From an uncultured Mycoplasmatota bacterium (GTDB lineage: Bacteria; Bacillota_I; Bacilli_A; RF39; UBA660), in NCBI GenBank assembly GCA_947643405.1, contig CANRVY010000006.1, positions 1 through 61,822 on the forward strand: 61,822 nt of DNA, read 5' to 3'. The position numbers and the translations under genes were made by a program. Below are positions 1-7,830 of the stretch, piece after piece. Within the stretch, counting starts at the first letter, position 1; every line of letters begins with the position of its first letter. The notes below the pieces were generated by a model, which ran no database searches, was not told where the DNA came from, and saw nothing but the letters and a program-made list of their open reading frames with translations.

Positions 1-499
1 AACCAATAGAATTCTCCTTAATAATATGAATTATTTGATAAATATGTCCACTATTATCTATAAGTTGAATATCATCCAAAGAATTATAATATTCCATAAT
101 AGAACTAAATTTTTCTTGAGAAGTTTTTTCCGCAGATTCGTTAAAATCTTTTGATATTGAAAACAACTTATTATATTCAGTATCAATAGCTTCTTTTTCT
201 GATAAATCCAATATACCATAATCCTCTAATTCATTTTTTAAATCACATAACGAATTTACTTTTGTATTATGCGAAGAAAATTCTAAAAAATCTAAAAAAT
301 TATCTGGATAATGTGTACCAAGTTTAATTTCTTCATCTGTAATAATGCTACCATAACGATTGATAAGAACGTGTTCTTCGATTGTAGCTATCTCACTCCA
401 ATTATTTTCAGAACTTCTTAAAGAATAACAAAATAATCCTAAAGAATGTAAATTATTTTTAGCCTCTTGCGTTTTATATTCAGTAATAAAGTATCTCAT
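1..499 (-). CDS. LPD28-like mobile-element protein, partial
   Basis: This gene runs off the left edge of the window, so only its first 166 codons are visible and the C terminus is missing. It begins with ATG at 499, four bases after the stop of the OB-fold gene, so the two are co-transcribed. Residues about 20 to 55 contain an aromatic/LR stretch (FCYSLRSSENNW), then ATIEEHVLINRYGSIIT. That pattern resembles the large polyvalent protein-associated domain LPD28, which is found in conjugative plasmids and integrative elements. The rest is acidic and helical with no motif I recognise. Function is unknown; the family assignment is from memory of the consensus and needs a profile search. Confidence 0.6.
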   Translation of the reverse strand, partial: MRYFITEYKTQEAKNNLHSLGLFCYSLRSSENNWSEIATIEEHVLINRYGSIITDEEIKLGTHYPDNFLDFLEFSSHNTKVNSLCDLKNELEDYGILDLSEKEAIDTEYNKLFSISKDFNESAEKTSQEKFSSIMEYYNSLDDIQLIDNSGHIYQIIHIIKENSIG

Positions 500-502
500 A
501 TA

Positions 503-865
503 TTACATATCAACTTCTTTAGTAGATTCATTTTTAACAGTTTGAGAATTATCTTTTGTTTTTTCATATTCAACCTTTTCTACCTCAAATGGTCTAATTT
601 GTAAAGTCTGTTTGCTGTCCTTTTGATAAGATTCTAATTTACCAACAGCTGTAATACGATCACCTATTTTATATCCATTTTTTTTGAATTTTTCAAGTAT
701 TATACCATCTAAATAAATAGGATAGAAACTAGACTTTCCATCCTTTGAATTTTGTGCAATGTTAATATACATAAATTCATTCCCATTTGATTTAGTTTTA
801 ATTTCACCAATAGATGAAATATTTCCTGTCATTTCTACACTATTATGTTTATATTTTTTTTCCAT
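503..865 (-). CDS. OB-fold single-stranded-DNA-binding-like protein
   Basis: The 120-residue product has the alternating hydrophobic pattern of an OB fold: a VEMTGNISSIGEI first strand, a middle strand with FMYINIAQN, and GDRITAVGKLESY before a variable acidic tail. It resembles short SSB/DUF3217-like proteins carried on mobile elements rather than the housekeeping SSB, which is longer and ends in a DDDIPF-type tip. The tail here ends EVDM, so the usual partner-binding tip is absent. The start at 865 follows a GGGGG ribosome site. An unusual folded leader with a U-rich tail lies directly upstream, suggesting attenuation. The downstream LPD28-like gene starts 3 bases after the stop. Confidence 0.65.
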   Translation of the reverse strand: MEKKYKHNSVEMTGNISSIGEIKTKSNGNEFMYINIAQNSKDGKSSFYPIYLDGIILEKFKKNGYKIGDRITAVGKLESYQKDSKQTLQIRPFEVEKVEYEKTKDNSQTVKNESTKEVDM

Positions 866-880
866 ATCATAACCCCCTTT

Positions 881-968
881 AAAAAAATAAAAAGCTTTAC
901 ATATAACTATCTAAAGCGATACACTTTGAACATAAAAATTTTCCTCATTTTTATATGATAAAGCTTAA
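881..968 (-). promoter_or_regulatory. Structured leader / attenuator-like RNA element
   Basis: Read on the minus strand, the gap between the surface-protein gene and the SSB-like gene folds into a junction. An outer stem pairs 959-966 with 892-899 (TAAAGCTT type, 8 bp). Inside lie a perfect 8-bp hairpin (932-939 with 947-954) and a 6-bp hairpin (913-918 with 922-927) containing a G-U pair that exists only in the minus-strand RNA. The outer 3' arm is followed by a U-rich tract (881-890), then the ribosome site and start codon at 865. This layout resembles a transcription attenuator or small riboswitch-like leader. No known class was recognised. Confidence 0.4.
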
Positions 969-983
969 CTTATTAAATTATCA

Positions 984-3719
984 CTATTTTCTTTTTTTAC
1001 TACATAATCTAATGATAATAAAGAAAATAAAGCCAATTCCAATTAAGGATATAGCAACATAATTTAAATTATCATTCATATTTGTATATGGCAATTTTTT
1101 ATTTACCATAGAAACATTTACCTCTTTATTATCTTCTGTAATAGAAAATAAAATTGTTTCATCACTTAATTCGTAACCATCAACTGTTGCAATTTCTTTA
1201 ATCGAATAATTGCCATATTCTAAGGCTTCAATAATAACTAGTCCTTCAGAATTTGTGATATAAGTACCAACTAAAGTGCCATCGTTTTTAAATATATGAA
1301 TGGATACACCTGCAATTGGATTACCATTTTCATCCAATTTAGTAAACTTTAATTTCCCAGTAATTTTTTCATTTACCATATTCGCTTTTACCACTTCTCC
1401 ATTTTCAGTTATCTCAAAATAAACAATCTCATCACTTAATCTATAGCCAGTGGCTGGTTCCGTTTCTACAATATAAAATTTTCCAGTCCATAAATTATCA
1501 ATAATGATTTTCCCCTCTTGATCTGTAATTCCACTAAATATTTTTTCACCTTGTTCTGTAAAAATTTCTATTTTTGTATCAGGAATAGGCTTGCTGGAAG
1601 CTAAATCAGTTTTAGTAAATTCCAATGTTCCTTTTGGCAAATAATTCTTTATTTCAATATCTTTAGTAATTGTCTGCGTATATTGATCTTGATACAATAA
1701 ATTTACTTCATAAATTTTATCATCAAGTATATGATTAAAAGTAGTAGAAATCTCTTGAACTGTGTATATTCCTAATGCTAGATTATCTATATACGCATAT
1801 CCATCTTCAGTTATTAAAGTGGCAACCAGTTCGCCCTTACTATAATACTTATAATTATTGACAACAATATCTTCTTTGGCTCTAATTTCAAACTTAACAT
1901 TACTTAAATTCATATCTATATATTCATAATTACCATCTTTAATTTCGACTTTTTCACCTTTTTTATGAATTTCAATTTTCCCCTTAACTTGCTTATTCGG
2001 AAATCTTACCTCCATAACAGGTCCCAATATTTCATCATTTATAATTGGTGAATTATCCCCAATTATAAATTTTAATGGTTCAGTATTCCATAAGTAGCCG
2101 TTCAACGGTTGGTCTAGTTCTTCTAATTCATAATTTCCAGATAACAGTGGAAATGGCGTATATAAAATTCCATCTTCAGTTGTCTCATAATCACAAATTT
2201 GAGTAACATTTGGATAAGTGATTGTTTGGCATACATACTCATTAGTATCCAAATTTCTAATTTTAAATTTAATCTTGCCAACAGGAATCACCATATCTGT
2301 TTCCTCATCAACTTTAACGACTTTCAATTTAGCTTTTATGCCTGCATTTGAAAGAAGTTTATAGGATACTTGTGGGAGTTTATCATTCACTTCTATTTCG
2401 AAATCTTCCATTTTTTCATAATTCTCAGTAGAATTAACCTGACTTACAACATAAACTCCATAAGGTAATTTCACAGTAGCATATCCATCTTTATTTGTTG
2501 TAAAACTTGCATATTTTTCTTTTTTAGACTTTAAATAAATATCAAAAGTTATATTTGGTTCTCCAGTTAAAAAGCCTGTACTATCTTGTGCATATACTTT
2601 AAAAAATGTAAACTCTCTTTCGATAACTTTTTCTTGAACAGTTAACTCTGGTTCTAAATTATTTGCATTTAATTCAAAATAATATTTTGTCTTATCAAGT
2701 TCATAGCCTATACTTGCAGTTTTCTCTTGAACAAAAAATCTTCCTAAAGACGGAAGATAATTACTCTTAGCATATCCATTTCTATCGGTTATAATTTCTG
2801 TAACATAAGAGCCATCTTCTTTATATACTCCATAGACAGCTTCTGATAAAATTGCATCTCCTTGCCCTTCAAATCTTAATGTATCTTTATCTTGCTTATG
2901 TATTGTAACTCTTCCACCTAGTACATTTAATGTAATAGGATAATCAAGTGGGTCATAACTTCCACGAATCATCACATCTTGTCCACTTGGCGACTGATAA
3001 AGTATTGCTGGAGTTGATAATAATTCATCTTTATTTTCTAAAATTACTCTAACCTCTCCTACTGTATGAGGCGTAATTACTAACTGATTTCCCTCTTTTC
3101 TAGTTGAAATATTATTGTTGTTTAAAACTTTATAATTTTTTAACACATTATTAGTATCTGTTAATCGTAATTCTTGCCCAATTATTGCCTGAAATTTATT
3201 ACCATTAAAATTTGGAGATAAGTAATGTTCGCTAATTAACTGTTCTATTTCATTCATTTCAGAGGCAAATCTATCCTCCCATTTTGTACCATTAGCACCA
3301 TGTGTATAATAGAACTTTGCTGACGGATTGACAGTTTTCCATATCATCATTTGTGTGATACTGTACCATTTTATATCTGTATGATCACCATACATATATC
3401 CATAATATGACAACAATTCTACTCTTTGCCAAATTTCTTCACTAATATTTAATGCACTACCGCTCATATCTGTATTCTCTAATAAAGCTTCAAATGGCTC
3501 TACACAATATGCAAACATATTATCACTTCTTCTTCTAATTGTTCTTGCCTTTTCCCAATGCGTTATTCCATTTGGCTCTTCTCTTATTATCCACAAATCA
3601 CCAATCGTATTATCTTCATAAAATTGATCAATAAGTGCATGAACAGTATCAAATTTTATAAAATTTGTTAAAAATATTGTAGTTAATATAAATAGTCCTA
3701 AGTATATTTTCTTTTTTAT
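984..3719 (-). CDS. Thioester/Cna-B (SpaA-like) cell-wall-anchored surface protein
   Basis: A large adhesin-like protein. A hydrophobic signal peptide (LGLFILTTIFLTNF) precedes a thioester domain marked by FAYCVEP and ITQMMIW. About six Cna-B/prealbumin-like beta modules follow, with recurring GxYxxxE strands, then LPYTN, a transmembrane helix and a basic CSKKRK tail. LPYTN is a variant of the LPxTG sorting signal. The secreted reading frame has no ATG: it opens with ATA at 3719, 7 bases after a GGGGGG ribosome site, and TGA lies just upstream in frame. The only fully conventional start in frame is TTG at 3596, which would remove the signal peptide. An ATG at 3726 is one base out of frame across an A6 run. 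Likely role: covalent attachment to host or surface ligands. The sortase is not in this window. Confidence 0.8.
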   Translation of the reverse strand: MKKKIYLGLFILTTIFLTNFIKFDTVHALIDQFYEDNTIGDLWIIREEPNGITHWEKARTIRRRSDNMFAYCVEPFEALLENTDMSGSALNISEEIWQRVELLSYYGYMYGDHTDIKWYSITQMMIWKTVNPSAKFYYTHGANGTKWEDRFASEMNEIEQLISEHYLSPNFNGNKFQAIIGQELRLTDTNNVLKNYKVLNNNNISTRKEGNQLVITPHTVGEVRVILENKDELLSTPAILYQSPSGQDVMIRGSYDPLDYPITLNVLGGRVTIHKQDKDTLRFEGQGDAILSEAVYGVYKEDGSYVTEIITDRNGYAKSNYLPSLGRFFVQEKTASIGYELDKTKYYFELNANNLEPELTVQEKVIEREFTFFKVYAQDSTGFLTGEPNITFDIYLKSKKEKYASFTTNKDGYATVKLPYGVYVVSQVNSTENYEKMEDFEIEVNDKLPQVSYKLLSNAGIKAKLKVVKVDEETDMVIPVGKIKFKIRNLDTNEYVCQTITYPNVTQICDYETTEDGILYTPFPLLSGNYELEELDQPLNGYLWNTEPLKFIIGDNSPIINDEILGPVMEVRFPNKQVKGKIEIHKKGEKVEIKDGNYEYIDMNLSNVKFEIRAKEDIVVNNYKYYSKGELVATLITEDGYAYIDNLALGIYTVQEISTTFNHILDDKIYEVNLLYQDQYTQTITKDIEIKNYLPKGTLEFTKTDLASSKPIPDTKIEIFTEQGEKIFSGITDQEGKIIIDNLWTGKFYIVETEPATGYRLSDEIVYFEITENGEVVKANMVNEKITGKLKFTKLDENGNPIAGVSIHIFKNDGTLVGTYITNSEGLVIIEALEYGNYSIKEIATVDGYELSDETILFSITEDNKEVNVSMVNKKLPYTNMNDNLNYVAISLIGIGFIFFIIIRLCSKKRK

Positions 3720-3734
3720 ATTTCATCCCCCCAT

Positions 3735-3759
3735 TAAAAAAAAACCAAATATTGGTTTT
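3735..3759 (-). terminator. Rho-independent terminator
   Basis: On the minus strand a 7-bp AAACCAA/TTGGTTT hairpin with a 3-base loop (3742-3758) is followed by a run of T. It overlaps the stop codon of the repeat-rich membrane protein gene and separates it from the surface-protein gene. Confidence 0.75.
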
Positions 3760-4441
3760 AAAAATTTAATTTTGTTCCTATTCCATCTTGTATTCTAATT
3801 TCTAATTGATAACCAATTATTTGACCAGTATATTTTCCATAGATATTTTTACATATTACTCTACAACCATTCATGCATTCTGCATTTTCATATCTACTTT
3901 TAATTTCATTCCCTTTAGTTAAACATTCTTCCAAAGTTTTTGCATCTTTTCGCATTGTAGAATCTAAAGGAATGTCATTATCGACTGTATAAACCTCTGT
4001 TGGTTTATTTACTGATGGTTCACTATTAGTTATCTGTTGATTATTGTTTATTGTCGGTTCATTAGTTGTTGTTTGCTGATTATTGTTTATTGCTGGTTCA
4101 TTAGTTGTTGTTTGTTGATTATTATTTGCTGTTGATTCATTAGTTGTTGCTTGCTGGTTTTCATTCATTGGATCTTCATTACTAATTGTTTGTTGACTAT
4201 TACTATCTACATTATTTTCCTCTGGAATAGAAGAATCTGCTTCTGAAGCTTTTTCTTTTTCATCAGTTCCAATTTCATTTATAAGTTGTTCAATCTTCTC
4301 ATGAATAAAATTCTTTCTTTTTACATAATTTTGCTGTTTCTCTTTTCTGTTTTGAAATATACAGAAATAAAGTCCAACCACTATCAAGACAAAAGTTACT
4401 ACTAATATAAGCCATTTTAAGACGTTTTTTCTCTTTCCCAT
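3758..4441 (-). CDS. Membrane-anchored protein with Asn/Gln/Thr-rich tandem repeats
   Basis: The product has one N-terminal transmembrane helix (WLILVVTFVLIVVGLYF) after a basic start, so the rest is probably outside the cell. Next come a charged coiled segment, a low-complexity linker made of five 13-residue Asn/Gln/Thr repeats, and a C-terminal domain of about 70 residues with several cysteines (ECMNGCRVIC). I recognise no family. The ATG at 4441 is preferred, although a TTG at 4453 directly after AGGAG is also possible. A terminator overlaps its stop. It lies just upstream of the surface-protein gene and may be part of the same surface module of the mobile element. Confidence 0.6.
   Translation of the reverse strand: MGKRKNVLKWLILVVTFVLIVVGLYFCIFQNRKEKQQNYVKRKNFIHEKIEQLINEIGTDEKEKASEADSSIPEENNVDSNSQQTISNEDPMNENQQATTNESTANNNQQTTTNEPAINNNQQTTTNEPTINNNQQITNSEPSVNKPTEVYTVDNDIPLDSTMRKDAKTLEECLTKGNEIKSRYENAECMNGCRVICKNIYGKYTGQIIGYQLEIRIQDGIGTKLNF
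4001..4195 (-). repeat. Five tandem 39-bp coding repeats
   Basis: Five consecutive copies of a 13-residue unit, QQxTxNExxxNNN, encoded by 39-bp repeats. The third and fourth copies are nearly identical in DNA. The array forms the extracellular linker of the membrane protein and is a likely site of copy-number change by slippage. Confidence 0.85.
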
Positions 4442-4572
4442 ATAATTATTCAACTCCTATTCCTAAAACTCTTAAATGATGATTATAGGCATTATAATCA
4501 AATTTCCTGCCTACATTATTTATCACTCAAAAGACAAAATTTTGCAAGTGTTTTTTGTAAAAAAATGATAAT

Positions 4573-4599
4573 TCATGGAATTTTTAATATTTTATACAT
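4573..4599 (-). other. Nine-codon mini-ORF with strong ribosome site
   Basis: AAAGGGGTGATATT followed by ATG opens a frame MYKILKIP that stops at TGA. The same frame continues past this stop as a short hydrophobic stretch up to a TAA. It may be a leader peptide or the remnant of a small gene. The 4442-4675 gap otherwise shows nothing I can name. Confidence 0.25.
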
Positions 4600-4675
4600 A
4601 ATATCACCCCTTTCAACTAGTTTTTTTTAGAGCTCCCTATAAACTCTTCATAACCTAAAGACCACAAAAAAAAGA

Positions 4676-5146
4676 TTACTCATATTGAGCAACCATTCCT
4701 ATTGGTACAACTTGTTTTGGTTTTATCAATCCAAAACATAGTGCTATTTTTAAATAGCAACTTTTTTTAATCTGATAATACTTGTGTTCAGACTTGCAAA
4801 TGCGATCCATGATTTCTTTATCCAATTCTCTTTCTTCGATAGAATAATGAAATATAATCGCCTCATCATCAGTAAATTGTGTTTTAAGATATTTAATTTT
4901 ATTTTCAAAATTAAATACATAATCAAAATTTTTGTCACCTTTCACTACAGCTTTCCAAGTTGAATCACTTTTAGTTTGCTGAAAATGTTCTTCTCGAACC
5001 CCCTGATTTCGAACTAAAGATTCTTCTGCAATTTGTTGTATAGTAAGTTGATTTATATTATATTCATCAAATAAATCAATTATTTTTTTATACAATTTCT
5101 TTGCATTAAATTTTTCGACAGAGTTTTCGTTCAGCAATGCTCTCAT
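4676..5146 (-). CDS. ArpU/RinA-like phage-type transcriptional activator
   Basis: A 156-residue protein whose C-terminal half has the sigma-70 region-4-like layout of ArpU/RinA family late-gene activators. A motif like FTDDEAIIFHYSIEERELD precedes a helix-turn-helix (EIMDRICKSEHKYYQIKKS) and a short hydrophobic end (LKIALCFGLI). In phages and related elements these proteins switch on late or packaging genes. The ATG at 5146 is chosen over 5152 because it lies 7 bases after GGGGG. It has its own promoter and a leader of about 160 bases. The presence of this family supports a phage or integrative-element origin for this part of the window. Confidence 0.6.
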   Translation of the reverse strand: MRALLNENSVEKFNAKKLYKKIIDLFDEYNINQLTIQQIAEESLVRNQGVREEHFQQTKSDSTWKAVVKGDKNFDYVFNFENKIKYLKTQFTDDEAIIFHYSIEERELDKEIMDRICKSEHKYYQIKKSCYLKIALCFGLIKPKQVVPIGMVAQYE

Positions 5147-5152
5147 AAACAT

Positions 5153-5539
5153 ACCCCCTGTTTCTTTAAACCAAAAAGAGAGAATACTGAAATTTTGGTA
5201 TCCCTCTAATTAGTCACAAATATTAAATTGCTCAAAATAACTCTAGTACCAAAACCCCATTTAACAAACTACCAATTCTTATAAAATAAGAACTCCCCTT
5301 TGTTCATTGTTGATTATTTTACCTAAAAAATATAAAATGTCAATACTTTTTATTGCATTTTCGCATTTTTATTGGCTTTTTTGCACAAAAGTTATTACAG
5401 CAAATTGAGAAAACCCTTTTCTTAGAGTTTTTTCTCAACTATACCAATTTTATCATACCCATCCAGCATAAGGAATGTATAAAAATCTTCCCAATACCTG
5501 AAATTTATATGTTAAAAATCTGTGATAATTCCTAAAATT
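5153..5539. other. Non-coding leader and intergenic region
   Basis: This 387-base gap holds the minus-strand promoter at 5316-5343 and the leader of the ArpU-like gene. Within the leader an 8-bp inverted repeat (TTTTGGTA at 5193-5200, TACCAAAA at 5247-5254) and a TTCTTAT/ATAAGAA hairpin could fold in the RNA. I see no gene in it; the plus-strand frame at 5353 has no ribosome site or recognisable content. Confidence 0.5.
5316..5343 (-). promoter_or_regulatory. Sigma-A-type promoter for the ArpU-like gene
   Basis: On the minus strand a perfect -35 (TTGACA, 5338-5343) and a TAAAAT -10 (5316-5321) are separated by 16 bp. Transcription would run toward the ArpU-like gene. Confidence 0.65.
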
Positions 5540-5938
5540 TTAAACTCCCAATAATTTAATTATAAAACTTTTCTTTGAAAATTCAGAAAGTTCATGATAA
5601 CACCTATCAATGATTTCGCTATTTGAATTATTTTCTATATAAGTACAAAGAGATTTAAAATAATCATTTGTTGTAATTGCATGATGAAATGATTTCTTTA
5701 ATTGATGTGTCACTGCCCTATCATTTGCATGAATAATCATAAATACCAAATAATGTTCATTTTCTATATCTGTATTTAATTTTATCACCGTATATTTCAT
5801 ATTCTCTTTTCTAATATCAACCATTTCCTCTACTTGTCCATTGTCAAAATAATATTGTTCACTGTGCAAAAATTTATCAAGTTGAACCACTTTACTAATT
5901 TTATTAAACTTTTTTGTTAATTCCTTATTAAGTTTCAT
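5540..5938 (-). CDS. Hypothetical protein
   Basis: A 132-residue soluble, mixed-charge protein with a good ribosome site (AGGAGG six bases before ATG). The middle contains an EHYLVFMIIHANDR beta-like segment followed by helices with paired histidines (SFHHAITT), and the end is basic (SKKSFIIKLLGV). No family recognised. It is the last gene before the ArpU-like regulator and lies about 120 bases downstream of the MazG-like gene on the same strand, so it may be part of that accessory module. Confidence 0.5.
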   Translation of the reverse strand: MKLNKELTKKFNKISKVVQLDKFLHSEQYYFDNGQVEEMVDIRKENMKYTVIKLNTDIENEHYLVFMIIHANDRAVTHQLKKSFHHAITTNDYFKSLCTYIENNSNSEIIDRCYHELSEFSKKSFIIKLLGV

Positions 5939-6056
5939 ATTGTACCTCCTATTTTCTTAAATTGATCATTGATATTCCTAAAATATCAAACGTTTCGTTT
6001 TTTCACTCTCTTTTAGTATGTATTCATTGTAAGATATCAATTCTTCTCTACACTTC

Positions 6057-6599
6057 TTAAACTTTAAAGTTTTCTAAAAAAGTATAAGCATCATTTAGCA
6101 TGAGAAAGAATTCTCTTTCAATTTCCAAATTATATTTTTCTGCAATTTGATATGTTATATCAAATAATCTTAATATTCTATTTTCAATAAAATCATCTAT
6201 TGTAGAAAAACCTTTTCTAGGTTTATTAAATCTATAACCATACTTTTCCATTATTGCCTCATTAAGTTGCCCAAATAGTATTGGAAAGGCAAACCAATTA
6301 TCTTCTTTCAAACAATTTAATTCCTTAATTTTATACATATCAACATTCATACTATCAGCCAAAGTAATAAGTTGCAAAAATATATCTGAAAGTTCATCAC
6401 CTAAATTAGAGAATACTCTATTAGATTCATTAACAGCTTCACTTTGATAAATGATATTATAAATATGTCCAACTTGGACACTTAATTCATTAAGAATTAG
6501 TAATGGAGTCCATTCATAATTTCTAGTAATACTAAAATCTTTACTTAACTGAACAGCTTTTTGATAATAATTATTTAAAAATTCGATTTCCTTTTCCAT
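6057..6599 (-). CDS. MazG-like nucleotide pyrophosphohydrolase-fold protein
   Basis: A 180-residue all-helical protein. The region around residues 30 to 85 fits the MazG/dUTPase-like all-alpha NTP pyrophosphohydrolase pattern: LLILNELSVQVGHI resembles the first metal-binding helix, and NLGDELSDIFLQLITLAD the DELxDxxxxL helix. The first helix has fewer acidic residues than active members (no ExxE pair), so activity is uncertain. It starts 3 bases after the radical-SAM stop and shares its SD region, so the two are one operon. The family hydrolyses NTPs to NMP and pyrophosphate. Here it could clear or supply a nucleotide for the radical-SAM enzyme. Confidence 0.5.
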   Translation of the reverse strand: MEKEIEFLNNYYQKAVQLSKDFSITRNYEWTPLLILNELSVQVGHIYNIIYQSEAVNESNRVFSNLGDELSDIFLQLITLADSMNVDMYKIKELNCLKEDNWFAFPILFGQLNEAIMEKYGYRFNKPRKGFSTIDDFIENRILRLFDITYQIAEKYNLEIEREFFLMLNDAYTFLENFKV

Positions 6600-6602
6600 T
6601 TA

Positions 6603-7721
6603 TTACTTTCCTCCTAATATTAAAGGTTTTGCCCCATTTAGGGTAGAATTATAAGTATTTGTACTAATATTGTTAGTTTCTACATAAACTTTAACTTTTA
6701 AAATATAGGATAAATAAGAAGCATCACATATTTGCAAATCAATATTTTTCAATTGCAAACTTCCATATTTATCAAAAATGAATTCTACATTCGAAATATC
6801 AAACCCCAATTTTTCCAACAATTTAGAACACTGAGAAATCACATCCTTTTGGTTTATATTTTGATGATTTCTCCTACAAATTTCTCTCTGCTCAGGACTA
6901 CAATGATTATAATTTAAACATTCATAAGTTCCATAATATTGAGGAGAAGAACGACGCAACTTTGCGTTAAGTCCACAAGTATTCGTTTGAAACACTTGTT
7001 GTTTATGTGAATAAGAACTATCAAAATAATTCCAAGCACTTTCAGGCCAAACACTATTTGCTTTCAAACATTTTTCTCTATTCTTCTTAATCGCTTCCCA
7101 AAAATCAATTTTATCTATAAAAGTTTCAATGAGAGCAAGTCCAGTAATTACTGATACATCAGTATATAAACTGACTTCATCTAATATTTTAGTAATTTGT
7201 TCTTTCTTTGAATTATCTGGTGTAAAAGGTCTAAAATAATGAATTACGTCAATTCCATTCTCTGTTAATTTTCTAAAATTATCTAATAGCTGTTCTTCTG
7301 ATATACTAGGTTCGTATTCCTTTCCAAGACCAGAAAAACTAATGTAAAAAATAACGTTAATACCATTTTTTTTCAAATCTAATACTCTTTTAATTACAAT
7401 ATTTGGAATTGCACATTTTGTAATAATAATTAGTTCATTTTTAATATTATGCCTTTCAATCTCATCAAAAAGTTCAAGCAAATAACTAATATTGGATAAA
7501 TTTACAAAAACGTCTGTATTAGGTAGTAGACAAATAGGTATTGATTCATCATAATATTTATAATTCAATAATTGCTCTACCGCTTCTTTAGGCGTTACAA
7601 TATACCTTGGAATATGTTTATTATCTCCTGTTGCTTGTAATAAGCAATACTCACAACCATTTGGACAGCCTACAATAGAATTGATTGCTAACCAACTAGA
7701 ATGCATTTCTACTACTGCCAT
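6603..7721 (-). CDS. Radical SAM family enzyme
   Basis: A 372-residue protein with a radical-SAM CxxxCxxC cluster motif near the N terminus (GCPNGCEYCLLQA), where three cysteines bind a 4Fe-4S cluster that cleaves S-adenosylmethionine. The following barrel-like region has alternating strands and helices (LIIITKCAIPNIVIKRVLDL, VIFYISFSGLG). Further cysteines (NTCGLNA, YECLNYNHCSPEQREIC) may bind a second cluster. The layout is loosely like SplB-type proteins, but the substrate is unknown. It is co-transcribed with the MazG-like gene. A LysR regulator gene lies 110 bases upstream on the same strand. Confidence 0.8.
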   Translation of the reverse strand: MAVVEMHSSWLAINSIVGCPNGCEYCLLQATGDNKHIPRYIVTPKEAVEQLLNYKYYDESIPICLLPNTDVFVNLSNISYLLELFDEIERHNIKNELIIITKCAIPNIVIKRVLDLKKNGINVIFYISFSGLGKEYEPSISEEQLLDNFRKLTENGIDVIHYFRPFTPDNSKKEQITKILDEVSLYTDVSVITGLALIETFIDKIDFWEAIKKNREKCLKANSVWPESAWNYFDSSYSHKQQVFQTNTCGLNAKLRRSSPQYYGTYECLNYNHCSPEQREICRRNHQNINQKDVISQCSKLLEKLGFDISNVEFIFDKYGSLQLKNIDLQICDASYLSYILKVKVYVETNNISTNTYNSTLNGAKPLILGGK

Positions 7722-7830
7722 AGAAAATTTTCCTCCTTTTTTTATTTTCTATAATAACATACAATCACAACTTTTTTTATTATCAAATATACAAATGTAT
7801 TTGCATTTTTTACCAAAAAAAATCTGAAAT

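Noticed and set aside
3596-3734. TGA read as tryptophan (alternative code) to explain the surface-protein start
   Set aside because: TGA ends other genes here, for example the SDR gene at 26680, and TGG is the tryptophan codon in use.
4001-4195. CRISPR-like array
   Set aside because: The repeats are contiguous, in frame and coding, without spacers; no CRISPR array or cas gene is present in the window.
5353-5535. 60-codon plus-strand frame
   Set aside because: No ribosome site, low-complexity composition and overlap with the promoter and leader of the ArpU-like gene.
6603-7721. Prokaryotic viperin (antiviral radical SAM)
   Set aside because: The cluster motif context and the later cysteine-rich region do not match the viperin pattern I know; left as a general radical-SAM protein.
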